Origin: Campylobacteraceae bacterium
Lineage (GTDB): Bacteria > Campylobacterota > Campylobacteria > Campylobacterales > Campylobacteraceae
Assembly (NCBI GenBank): GCA_031256525.1
Contig: JAIRQK010000136.1
Location: forward strand, 1 to 16,422
Length of the DNA: 16,422 nt
Direction: 5' to 3'
The notes below the pieces were generated by a model. The model was given only the letters and a program-made list of their open reading frames with translations, was not told the DNA's origin and made no database searches. Shown here one piece after another: positions 7,440 to 14,299 of this stretch; position 1 is the first letter of the stretch, and the number at the start of each line of letters is the position of its first letter. Made by a program: the position numbers and the translations under genes.

Positions 7440-8114
7440 CTAAAGAAGAATTTTTGAGGCAATAGTAATAGCTGCACTTTCACTTTTTAAAATATTGTCC
7501 GTATCAAATCCCACAATTTTTTGGTTTTTTAAGAGCTCTTTTTCGCTCCTGCTAAACCCACCTTCACACCCAATCATCCAAGTTTGTGGGAGTTTGCATA
7601 TGAACTTATCTATCCTATTTGGCGAAAAATCCACAACACCAAAATCACTATATTTTTCCATAAACTCTTTTATAGAATTAAATAGTTTAAATTCCATAAA
7701 ATCAGCTCTTCCACACTGTTCGCATGAGTAAATTAATATCTTTTTTAGCTTTTCAAAATCAATTTTAAAATTTTTTTGCGAAAAGTCTGAATATACAAAA
7801 AATATCCGTTTTACACCCATCTCATTCAAAATTGGGAGTGTCTTTTCCACTATTTTCGTATCAATTACACACCATGCTAAATTAAACTCTTTTAATTTTT
7901 TTTCTCTATCTTTTTTTGTATCAAAAAGTTTACAAACTGCATTTTTTTTATTAATTTCCAATACTTGATATCTGTAAATATTGTCATCTTCTAAATTTCT
8001 AAAAAAAATATCCTCGCCAATTTTGGTTCTTCTTGCTTTAAAAATGTGAACAAAACTATCATTTTCGATAGTTAAAGCATCGTTTCCGCTCTTTTCATTA
8101 TAGACAAACTGCAA
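7440..8114 (-). CDS. rsmE: 16S rRNA (uridine-1498) N3-methyltransferase
   Basis: A 224-residue SPOUT-class methyltransferase for m3U1498 at the 16S decoding site. Family motifs are SCEQCGRADF at about 130-139 (usually EQSGR), IGCEGGFS at 181-188 (usually GPEGGF, with Cys in place of Pro here), and the C-terminal ILKSESAAITIASK, which corresponds to LRTETA. The start codon is TTG (8112-8114); an in-frame TAA lies two codons upstream, so no longer form is possible. It begins 3 bases after the stop of the 4-TM protein gene. It is the last gene of the unit starting at moaA. Length is close to the family norm. Confidence 0.94.
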   Translation of the reverse strand: MQFVYNEKSGNDALTIENDSFVHIFKARRTKIGEDIFFRNLEDDNIYRYQVLEINKKNAVCKLFDTKKDREKKLKEFNLAWCVIDTKIVEKTLPILNEMGVKRIFFVYSDFSQKNFKIDFEKLKKILIYSCEQCGRADFMEFKLFNSIKEFMEKYSDFGVVDFSPNRIDKFICKLPQTWMIGCEGGFSRSEKELLKNQKIVGFDTDNILKSESAAITIASKILL

Positions 8115-8117
8115 ATT

Positions 8118-8516
8118 TTATCCCAAATATTTTATACCCAAAAATACTAAACAACAAATCGCTACATCAACCATATATTTTTTGCGTGTAAAACTTTGAA
8201 ATTTAATAAAAAATTCTCTATTTTTGCTAAATTTATATGATTTTATACTCGTTATCAAAATGGCTGTAAAAGCTGCTATCATTAGAATAACTCTTAGCGT
8301 TATTTGAAAAAAGTTAAAAGCCAAAAGCGTAATTCCACAAAAAGCAGTAATTGCAAAAAACATATAGTACATTGGCATCAGTAATCTATAATTTTTATAA
8401 AGTCTATCTTGACTCTTTGTAATTATAAAAATAGTAATGCCAATACACGCACAAAATATGAATGCAAGAGATGATAATCTAATAACTTCTAATGTTAAAC
8501 TAATGGTCTCTTGCAT
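8118..8516 (-). CDS. Small integral membrane protein, four predicted TM helices
   Basis: A 132-residue hydrophobic protein of unknown function. Transmembrane segments are visible at about 12-33, 46-66, 73-91 and 116-130, separated by basic loops (KSQDRLYKNYR, KSYKFSKNREFF, RKKY). This places the charged loops probably in the cytoplasm. I recognise no family motif. The ATG at 8514-8516 immediately follows the TAG stop of the cytochrome lipoprotein gene with no gap, which implies translational coupling. From memory, an unnamed integral membrane protein occupies the same slot in C. jejuni (Cj0157c). A partnership with the adjacent cytochrome is possible, but the sequence does not show it. Confidence 0.78.
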   Translation of the reverse strand: MQETISLTLEVIRLSSLAFIFCACIGITIFIITKSQDRLYKNYRLLMPMYYMFFAITAFCGITLLAFNFFQITLRVILMIAAFTAILITSIKSYKFSKNREFFIKFQSFTRKKYMVDVAICCLVFLGIKYLG

Positions 8517-9188
8517 CTATTGATTTAGACTTTGTATGTAATTTGATACATTTGTAAAGTCTTCATCACTCATATTTTTAACAAGCGAAGTCATAGTTGC
8601 TTTCATTTTATGTCCATAAGTCCCAGCTCTATATCCTATCAAAGCCTCTTTTATTTTACTAGCACTCCACTCTTTAATGATCTCATTTCCTCCTGGAGGA
8701 AGTTTTTCAACTTTTGTACCATGACAAGCAATACATCTTCCATACACCTTCTTGCCTGCATCAAGATTTGTAACTTTAGCAACACTTTCATTCGCTTGTG
8801 CAACTTTTTCAGTAATTTTCTCTTGTGCCTCTTTTACTACAACGGCAGAACTACTTACTATCCCCTGTGCATCGTTGATAATTTCCTCTACCTTTTGACC
8901 TATGTCTTCAACTTCTGAAGCTTTGTATTCTACAAATTGCGAAACAACTTTCTCTGTCTTTTGACCTATATCCTCAATTACTCCATCAACATTTTCGCCT
9001 ATGTTTTGAGTTACATTTTGAGCTATATCTTGCAAATCTTGTGCAATGTTTGTAGCTACCTCACTTGCATTTTGAACTATATTCTCAACGCTTTTAGTTG
9101 TATCTTCAACAAAACTTTGTGTAGTTTTATCATCACTACAACCAACTAAAAATAGTCCGAAAACCAACACTAAAAATATTCTCTTCAT
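8517..9188 (-). CDS. Lipoprotein with C-terminal monohaem cytochrome c domain
   Basis: A 223-residue exported haem lipoprotein. A signal peptide ends in the lipobox LVGC, making Cys17 the lipidated residue. Residues about 27-140 are a low-aromatic, Val/Ile/Ala-heptad-like helical region with internal repeats (EDIGQK occurs twice). The class I cytochrome c domain follows, with haem motif CIACH (Cys152, Cys155, His156), a GTKVEKLPPGG loop, and Met195 or Met199 as axial ligand candidates. It probably carries electrons in the periplasm on a long membrane tether. I chose the ATG at 9186-9188 because AGGAG lies 5 bases upstream; the GTG two codons earlier overlaps that ribosome-binding site. It lies 18 bases after queD. 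From memory, a haem-binding lipoprotein occupies this slot in C. jejuni (Cj0158c). Confidence 0.9.
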   Translation of the reverse strand: MKRIFLVLVFGLFLVGCSDDKTTQSFVEDTTKSVENIVQNASEVATNIAQDLQDIAQNVTQNIGENVDGVIEDIGQKTEKVVSQFVEYKASEVEDIGQKVEEIINDAQGIVSSSAVVVKEAQEKITEKVAQANESVAKVTNLDAGKKVYGRCIACHGTKVEKLPPGGNEIIKEWSASKIKEALIGYRAGTYGHKMKATMTSLVKNMSDEDFTNVSNYIQSLNQ

Positions 9189-9206
9189 AAACACTCCTAC
9201 TAAAAA

Positions 9207-9788
9207 TTAAACTATGTTTTTATTTGTAAATTTTTTACCACTTAAAATATCTTGCCACAAATTTGCATTATTGAAGTCCTCACAAATTGCATCTGAAAAA
9301 ATAATCTCTTTTGGGTTTATAATACCAAAAATTGGATTATAAGCATCATCTCTATCGGCTTTTGCATAACTACTATCTGTTTCATGTACAACTATGCTAT
9401 CAAGCTCAACTCTTGCTTCATTATTTACAAAAACTGTAGATTTTAAAAGCATATCAACCATTATAAAAATAACTCTCGCAAATTGCTCGGCAGTCGGGGA
9501 AACAGGAAGCTCGACCCATCTATCTGAAAATTTTTTCATCGCATCTATGTACTCTTTATCATCATATTTCCAAAGAGTGATTGAGTGGTCAAAAACTTCA
9601 ATTAAGTCTTTCATATCACCCTTCATCAATCCAAAATCATATATCATCTGCGCATTATCAAACCCATTTGAGCTAAAAAGAACCTCAACCTTATACGAAT
9701 GCCCGTGGATACTACTTCTGCATTTTTTAGTGGAACAATTTCTAACAATATGAGTATTTTCAAACTTAAAAATTTTTCTAATTATCAA
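9207..9788 (-). CDS. queD: 6-carboxy-5,6,7,8-tetrahydropterin synthase (QueD family)
   Basis: A 193-residue QueD/6-pyruvoyl-tetrahydropterin-synthase family protein, which converts dihydroneopterin triphosphate to carboxytetrahydropterin in queuosine synthesis. Zinc ligands His13, His28 and His30 (THIV and IHGHSY) are visible, with Cys23 as the likely catalytic cysteine, FDHSITL at about 66-72, and HETD in the C-terminal half. It is longer than typical QueD (about 120 residues), with an extended middle and tail. Cys23 and HGH are separated by four residues rather than the three of E. coli QueD. The start is TTG (9786-9788), placed directly after the in-frame TAG that ends queE, with AAGG upstream. 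Adjacent queE supports the pathway. Confidence 0.88.
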   Translation of the reverse strand: MIIRKIFKFENTHIVRNCSTKKCRSSIHGHSYKVEVLFSSNGFDNAQMIYDFGLMKGDMKDLIEVFDHSITLWKYDDKEYIDAMKKFSDRWVELPVSPTAEQFARVIFIMVDMLLKSTVFVNNEARVELDSIVVHETDSSYAKADRDDAYNPIFGIINPKEIIFSDAICEDFNNANLWQDILSGKKFTNKNIV

Positions 9789-10556
9789 CTAAACACCTTT
9801 TTTATTATTATATATTCTTATATGTGTACGGTCAGAGTAATTATACCCATTTTTTACACAAAAATCCGCAACTATTTTAGCATTACTATTAAGTTCTTTT
9901 CTATCTTTTCCTATCGGCATACAAAAAACCTCTTTTTTTAAGCCTAAAGAGACAATCTCTTCAATCTCTTTTTTCACATCTTCACAAAAAGTCATATCTT
10001 TATCAATAACAAATTTGAAAAAACTCTCCTTTGCATTTTCACAAATTTCAATAATTACTTCTTTATTTATACGCTTTTGCCTGCTTTCGCCAGAGTTTGA
10101 AAGTTTTACGCTTACGGCATATGTGAGATTTTTATACAATGGATATTTTTCAAAATCAATTTTGATACTTGCATTTGTCTCTATATGTACACTAAATTTT
10201 TCATTTAAAAGATGTTTTATAAATTCATAAAATATTTCATTTTTAAAATGTAAAAGCGGTTCGCCGCCTGTTATAACAATATTTGGTTTATAGTTTAATT
10301 TTTTTGTATGAAAATGAATTTTCTCCATTAGTTCGTTTGAATTTTTAATAATTTCCCACTCATCTTTAAAGCTTTTATCAACTGCAAAAAATGAGTCACA
10401 CCCGAACAAAATCTCGTCCGTTTTTGGTTTATTGTACAAAACTTTAAAACCTTTACACGCAAGATTGCACCCACCAAATCTAAAAAAGATTGATGGACTT
10501 CCCGCATATTTTCCTTCACCTTGAAAAGATAAAAAACTCTCAACTAAATATAACAT
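9789..10556 (-). CDS. queE: 7-carboxy-7-deazaguanine synthase (radical SAM)
   Basis: A 255-residue radical SAM enzyme that rearranges the QueD product to 7-carboxy-7-deazaguanine, the queuosine precursor. The N-terminus FLSFQGEG and FFRFGGCN is the QueE signature, followed by ITGGEPLLHF and the VSVKLSNSGE segment. The cluster cysteines are Cys30, Cys34 and Cys53. E. coli-type QueE has CX3CX2C; here about 16 residues are inserted between the second and third Cys. The ATG overlaps the moaA stop by one base (TAATG) and the gene abuts queD, so the three genes are co-translated. QueC and FolE are not in the window. Confidence 0.92.
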   Translation of the reverse strand: MLYLVESFLSFQGEGKYAGSPSIFFRFGGCNLACKGFKVLYNKPKTDEILFGCDSFFAVDKSFKDEWEIIKNSNELMEKIHFHTKKLNYKPNIVITGGEPLLHFKNEIFYEFIKHLLNEKFSVHIETNASIKIDFEKYPLYKNLTYAVSVKLSNSGESRQKRINKEVIIEICENAKESFFKFVIDKDMTFCEDVKKEIEEIVSLGLKKEVFCMPIGKDRKELNSNAKIVADFCVKNGYNYSDRTHIRIYNNKKGV

Positions 10557-11527
10557 TATCCACCCGTTTGATAAAAAGCTCTTGAGCTTGTCTCATTCTC
10601 TTTTTCATTCTCTTGCCATCTGTTTTTTTCTGGTTTATTTTTCAAAACAGTTTTCAAAATCTCTCCCGCCTTTTCAATATCTCCACTCTTTACAGCCTCT
10701 CTTATGCTTCTTGCCTCATCAAAATAGAGACAAGGTATCAATAACCCTTCGCTACTTAACCTTATGCGATTGCAAGTCTCGCAAAAATCGTGCCTGTGAG
10801 GATTTATTATTCCAAAAACATAGCCATCTTCAAGCTGATATCTATGTGCTGGTGATGTGCCAATTTTGCCTATATCTTTAAAAATATATTGTTTCAAAAT
10901 TATCTCTTTTATCTCATCTGCATTTAGTCCTTTTAGTTCACCATCTGCATACGAATTTTCCATAAACTCTATAAATCTAACCATAACTCTCTTCGTTTTT
11001 GCAAACTCTATAATATCCAAAATTTCACTGTCATTGACATCTCTTAATGGCACCATATTTAGCTTTATCTTTAAGCCAACTTCTTGTGCTTTATCAATTC
11101 CTCTTAATATTTTCTCAAGAGCATCAATTTTAGAAATTTCCAAAATCACATCTTTTTTAAGGCTATCAAGTGAGATATTGACTCTCTTTAACCCAGCATC
11201 ATAAAGACTCTTTGCCTGATTTTCTAAAAAAAAAGCATTTGTAGTAAGTGCTAAATCGATATCCTCTTTATAATCACTTATCATTTTTATCAAAACTTCT
11301 AAATTTGGTCTAACAAGTGGCTCACCGCCTGTTATCCTTATCTTATTTATACCTTCATCAATAGCAATTTTGATAAATAAAAACATCTCTTCGTATGTAA
11401 GTATTTTTTCGTGCGGAACCCAAGAAAACGGAGTGTTCGGCATACAATACTGACATCTAAAATTGCATCTTTCGGTTACTGAAACACGAAGATAATTGAC
11501 TCTCCTACCGTGTCCATCGATAAGCAT
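10556..11527 (-). CDS. moaA: GTP 3',8-cyclase (molybdenum cofactor synthesis)
   Basis: A 323-residue radical SAM protein that makes 3',8-cyclo-GTP, the first step to molybdopterin. The N-terminal cluster motif CX3CX2C is at Cys21, Cys25 and Cys28, ITGGEP at 65-70, and the second cluster CX2CX13C at Cys249, Cys252 and Cys266. The C-terminus ends in the Gly-Gly pair needed for activity. Residues about 298-317 are a charged low-complexity stretch before that tail. The ATG at 11525-11527 is preceded by AGGGA. It is the first gene of the tight unit moaA-queE-queD-cytochrome-4TM-rsmE. Molybdoenzymes are widely used in respiration by these bacteria. Confidence 0.97.
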   Translation of the reverse strand: MLIDGHGRRVNYLRVSVTERCNFRCQYCMPNTPFSWVPHEKILTYEEMFLFIKIAIDEGINKIRITGGEPLVRPNLEVLIKMISDYKEDIDLALTTNAFFLENQAKSLYDAGLKRVNISLDSLKKDVILEISKIDALEKILRGIDKAQEVGLKIKLNMVPLRDVNDSEILDIIEFAKTKRVMVRFIEFMENSYADGELKGLNADEIKEIILKQYIFKDIGKIGTSPAHRYQLEDGYVFGIINPHRHDFCETCNRIRLSSEGLLIPCLYFDEARSIREAVKSGDIEKAGEILKTVLKNKPEKNRWQENEKENETSSRAFYQTGG

Positions 11528-11556
11528 ATTTATATCCCTAAATTTAATTGTATATA

Positions 11557-11607
11557 ATTATACATAACGATATTTTATTAACTATTGACATAGAACAAAT
11601 GGTCAAT
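11557..11607 (-). promoter_or_regulatory. Promoter and candidate operator upstream of moaA
   Basis: The minus strand has an extended -10, TGTATAAT (11557-11564), with no good -35 at the expected distance. An inverted repeat ATTGAC-N12-GTCAAT lies at 11584-11607, centred about 45 bases before the predicted transcription start. A missing -35 plus an upstream palindrome suggests a regulator-dependent promoter. The 107-base gap between the coiled-coil gene and moaA shows nothing else clear. Confidence 0.5.
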
Positions 11608-11634
11608 TATCAAATATAAATTTTAATTTTCTAT

Positions 11635-12231
11635 TTAATAATCTCTAAGAGATAGAACAAAAGCGACTTCGCTCTCTTTAAGATTTAAAAGTTTAGCAAT
11701 CTCTTTTTCATTCTTCCCAGACCCATAAAGTTCATAAATCTTCTTTTCATAATCAAAATCATCATCTATTTGCATTTTTGTGTTAGCAATATCTTCATCT
11801 TCAAATGTTTTTTGGGAAAAACTTACGCTTGAAGGCTCTTTATCTATATCTGCAAAACTATTTTCGAGAGAGTTAGTGTCTATTTTATTTATGTGCAAAG
11901 GCATCTCTTTTTGTTTTTCTTGAAAAGATCTTGTTATCTCTTGTATCTCTTTTAGGGAATTTTGTAGTGGTTTGATTTTATTTTGAATCTCTTTTTGAAA
12001 CATCTCATTTAGTTCGTTATTGTTTTCGAGTGTATTGTGAAACATCTTCTCTTTTACCATTTTTTGAAGTTCAAAACTTTGTTGATTTATATCTTCAATA
12101 GTTTTTTCAAAAATTTCAAGACGCCTATTTATCTCTTTATCCCTCATATTTATAAATAAAATGACGATAATTAGGGCAACTGCTATACATATAGCAATTA
12201 CGAACTCCAAATTATTGCTTAAAATTTCCAC
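11635..12231 (-). CDS. Membrane-anchored coiled-coil protein with C-terminal HTH-like segment
   Basis: A 198-residue protein of unknown function. It starts with one transmembrane helix at about residues 9-28 and then runs as a charged, heptad-rich coiled coil from about 30 to 110. A Ser/Asp/Glu-rich linker follows. Residues 161-196 (YEKKIYELYGSGKNEKEIAK, then LLNLKESEVAFVLSL) look like the small HTH-like tail seen in DUF6115/SwrB-type proteins, where a GKS-EEIA-L-EV pattern recurs. That match is by eye. The start codon is GTG (12229-12231), chosen for a strong AAGGAGA five to seven bases upstream. It lies 32 bases after mqnP, probably in one transcript with it. Confidence 0.8.
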   Translation of the reverse strand: MEILSNNLEFVIAICIAVALIIVILFINMRDKEINRRLEIFEKTIEDINQQSFELQKMVKEKMFHNTLENNNELNEMFQKEIQNKIKPLQNSLKEIQEITRSFQEKQKEMPLHINKIDTNSLENSFADIDKEPSSVSFSQKTFEDEDIANTKMQIDDDFDYEKKIYELYGSGKNEKEIAKLLNLKESEVAFVLSLRDY

Positions 12232-12263
12232 AATATCTCCTTCAATTTTTTCTTTAATTATTA

Positions 12264-13142
12264 TTATACGATAAAAATTAGATCAATTAGTACAAAAATA
12301 AAAAATATTATTCCAAGATACCCATTTAGTATAAAAAATGCTTTATCTATCTTCCTAAAATCACTTCTTACAATTTTATGCTCAGCAAACAATATGACCA
12401 CACTTACAAAAACTGCAAAATATGAAATGTATGAGAGTTCTGCCTCTATCACAAACAATAACCAAAAAATAGAGGTTAATGCGTGAAAAACAGAAGATAT
12501 GAAAAATGTTGCATCCCATCCATATCTTGAAGGAATTGAGAAGAGATTGTTCTTTCTATCGTAATCAATATCCTGCAAAGAGTAAAGCAAATCAAACCCA
12601 GCAACCCAAAACATTACGCCAAAACAGAGAAGCCAAGACCACATTGGCGTATAACTCAAAACGGCTATACTTCCAGCAATTGGAGCAAGTCCCAAAGAGA
12701 GACCTAAAACTAAATGGGCAAGAGAAGAAAACCTTTTAAATAAAGAGTAGCCACCAAGCACAAGAAGTATCGGAAATGAGCAATAAAAAGCAACCTCATT
12801 TATAAAATAAGCTGTCATTATAAAAATAAGTGCATTTACAACGATAAAAATTATCATATTTTTTTTGCCAATTCTTCCATCAACACTTGGTCTATCTTTT
12901 GTTCTTGGATTTAACCTATCTATCTCTTCATCACAATATCTATTAAAAGCCATTGCAAAATTTCTCGCACTCACTGCACACAAAAGCCCCAAAATTAAAA
13001 GTTTAAAACCAAACCAAGGGGTTTCATTTAAGTGGTATGAAGCAACTATCATTGAGATAAAAATAAATGGCAAAGCAAAAACAGAGTGCTTAAAAACAAT
13101 TAACTCGCCGATATCCTTTAAAGCTGAAAGAAATTTTTGCAA
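12264..13142 (-). CDS. mqnP: UbiA-family prenyltransferase, probable menaquinone biosynthesis MqnP
   Basis: A 292-residue polytopic UbiA-family prenyltransferase with about eight or nine membrane helices. The first Asp-rich motif NRYCDEEID has Asn67, Asp71 and Asp75, followed by RTKDRP. The second is QDIDYDRKNN with Asp191 and Asp195. These bind the Mg-diphosphate of the polyprenyl donor. Campylobacterota make menaquinone by the futalosine pathway, and the ubiA-like gene in this conserved position is usually assigned as MqnP; older annotations call it ubiA. The start is TTG (13140-13142) with AAGGGA six bases upstream and no in-frame ATG nearby that preserves the N-terminus. It is divergent from miaA. 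Confidence 0.88.
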   Translation of the reverse strand: MQKFLSALKDIGELIVFKHSVFALPFIFISMIVASYHLNETPWFGFKLLILGLLCAVSARNFAMAFNRYCDEEIDRLNPRTKDRPSVDGRIGKKNMIIFIVVNALIFIMTAYFINEVAFYCSFPILLVLGGYSLFKRFSSLAHLVLGLSLGLAPIAGSIAVLSYTPMWSWLLCFGVMFWVAGFDLLYSLQDIDYDRKNNLFSIPSRYGWDATFFISSVFHALTSIFWLLFVIEAELSYISYFAVFVSVVILFAEHKIVRSDFRKIDKAFFILNGYLGIIFFIFVLIDLIFIV

Positions 13143-13179
13143 TATTTTCCCTTGTCTATCTATTTGTATGAAAATATAT

Positions 13180-13210
13180 TTTACATATAAAAGTCTTATT
13201 TTGTTATAAT
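13180..13210 (+). promoter_or_regulatory. Probable promoter of miaA
   Basis: The plus strand has an extended -10, TG-T-TATAAT, with the hexamer at 13205-13210. A TTTACA hexamer (13180-13185) lies 19 bases upstream, one base off the -35 consensus. The leader to the miaA ATG would be about 20 bases and contains AAAAGG. The 94-base divergent gap must also hold the mqnP promoter; a TGTAAAAT on the minus strand is a weak candidate. Confidence 0.55.
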
Positions 13211-13236
13211 TTACAAAAAATAAAAAGGCTTACTTT

Positions 13237-14145
13237 ATGCAGTTTGCACTTATTGGAACAACTTCATCTGGAAAAAGTGATTTGGCTTTGAAATTGGCTT
13301 TAAAGTTAAACGCTATTATTCTCTCTCTTGACTCACTGTCTGTTTACAAAGAGATAGATATAGCAAGTGCAAAACCGACAAAAAATGAGCTAAAAAAAGT
13401 AAAACATTTTGGTGTAGATGAGATATATCCAAATGAAATTTTTAATGTAACGCTTTTTTTTGACCTTTACAAAAAAGTGAAAAAAGAGGCTTTACAAAAA
13501 AATATACCATTAATTATCGTTGGTGGAACAAGTTTTTATTTAAAAGCAATGCTCAGCGGACTTAGCGATAGACCAATAATAAGCACCGAAAATGCACTGA
13601 AAGTTTCAAGGGTTTTAAGAGATTTGACAAGTGCTTATAAAAAAATGATAGAAATTGACCCTATTATGAAAGAAAAAATTGAACAAAATGATAGTTATAG
13701 AATTGAAAAATGGTATGAGATATATTTTCAAACAGAAGAGATTCCAAGTCATTTTTTGAAAAGAACAATGAAAAAACCAATAATAAAGCAGATTCCTATT
13801 TTTGAGATAGAGACAGATAAAGATATTTTAAAAGAGAGAATTACTAAACGCACAAAAAATATGATAAAAAATGGTCTTATTGATGAGGTGGCGATTTTAG
13901 AAAAGAGATATTCACGCGAACCAAACTGTATGAAAGCTATTGGAATAAAAGAGGTAATTGACTATTTTGATGGCATTTATAACATTAAAGAACTTGAGGA
14001 GAAAATCATAACTAACACAGCAAAACTCGCAAAAAGACAAAAAACTTTTAAAAAAACGCAATTTTTAGACCAAAATATAGTAAAAAAACCTCTAAATGAA
14101 TTAGAGGATATAATTTTAAAAAATATAGATAATTCTTGTGTGTAA
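13237..14145 (+). CDS. miaA: tRNA dimethylallyltransferase
   Basis: A 302-residue MiaA, which adds a dimethylallyl group to N6 of A37 in tRNAs reading UNN codons. The P-loop GTTSSGKS is at residues 7-14. The catalytic Asp32 lies in SLDSLSVYKEIDIASAKPT, IVGGTSFYLKAML follows at about 94-105, and MKAIGIKEV marks the C-terminal tRNA-binding part. The ATG at 13237 has AAAAGG upstream. It is the only plus-strand gene in the window. The last codons overlap an intrinsic terminator that faces the opposite strand. Length is typical. Confidence 0.96.
   Translation: MQFALIGTTSSGKSDLALKLALKLNAIILSLDSLSVYKEIDIASAKPTKNELKKVKHFGVDEIYPNEIFNVTLFFDLYKKVKKEALQKNIPLIIVGGTSFYLKAMLSGLSDRPIISTENALKVSRVLRDLTSAYKKMIEIDPIMKEKIEQNDSYRIEKWYEIYFQTEEIPSHFLKRTMKKPIIKQIPIFEIETDKDILKERITKRTKNMIKNGLIDEVAILEKRYSREPNCMKAIGIKEVIDYFDGIYNIKELEEKIITNTAKLAKRQKTFKKTQFLDQNIVKKPLNELEDIILKNIDNSCV
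14082..14107 (-). terminator. Rho-independent terminator within the 3' end of miaA, facing the minus strand
   Basis: On the minus strand, CCTCTAA and TTAGAGG form a perfect 7-bp stem with a 5-base loop, followed at once by seven T residues. On the plus strand the run after the stem is not T-rich, so it works in one direction. It would end transcripts coming from the Sel1 gene and nuclease remnant. It sits in the convergent miaA coding sequence, about 40 bases before the miaA stop. Confidence 0.75.
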
Positions 14146-14172
14146 ATTTTATCTATTTTGTTCTGGTTTAGT

Positions 14173-14292
14173 TTATGCTATTTGACTTGATGAGGTTAAA
14201 ATAGTTAATGTGTCTCCATCAGCAATACGAACGACTTTACCCTCTAGTGCAAAGAGGGTAAGTGGTAGTAATAATAGGATTAAAGTTTTCAA
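14173..14292 (-). pseudogene. Truncated thermonuclease-like (SNase family) gene remnant
   Basis: A 39-codon reading frame from TTG (14290-14292) to TAA (14173-14175), too short to be a working enzyme. It encodes a signal-peptide-like start (MKTLILLLLPLTLFA) and then GKVVRIADGDTLTIL. That is the first strand of staphylococcal-nuclease-like proteins, whose usual text is GKVVxVxDGDTLTV, including the metal-binding Asp region. The catalytic core with its Arg and Glu residues is absent; the frame stops after SSSQIA and only about 27 bases remain before miaA. It starts 8 bases after the Sel1 stop, as if the second gene of that unit, and no ribosome-binding site is obvious. I infer a nuclease gene deleted from its 3' side. 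A 9-bp perfect hairpin (14237-14261) lies inside it. The 14146-14172 bases show nothing else. Confidence 0.65.
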
Positions 14293-14299
14293 AAAAGTG

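Noticed and set aside
9192..9194. GTG start for the cytochrome lipoprotein
   Set aside because: The GTG overlaps the AGGAG ribosome-binding site of the ATG at 9188, which also gives a normal signal peptide.
10328..10543. 71-codon minus-strand frame inside queE
   Set aside because: It overlaps the N-terminal part of queE in another frame on the same strand, and queE is clearly the real gene.
2587..13209. Many plus-strand open frames of 65-120 codons opposite the minus-strand genes
   Set aside because: They are rich in Phe, Ser and Leu, match no family, lack ribosome-binding sites, and lie fully antisense to well-identified genes. They are shadows of AT-rich coding DNA.
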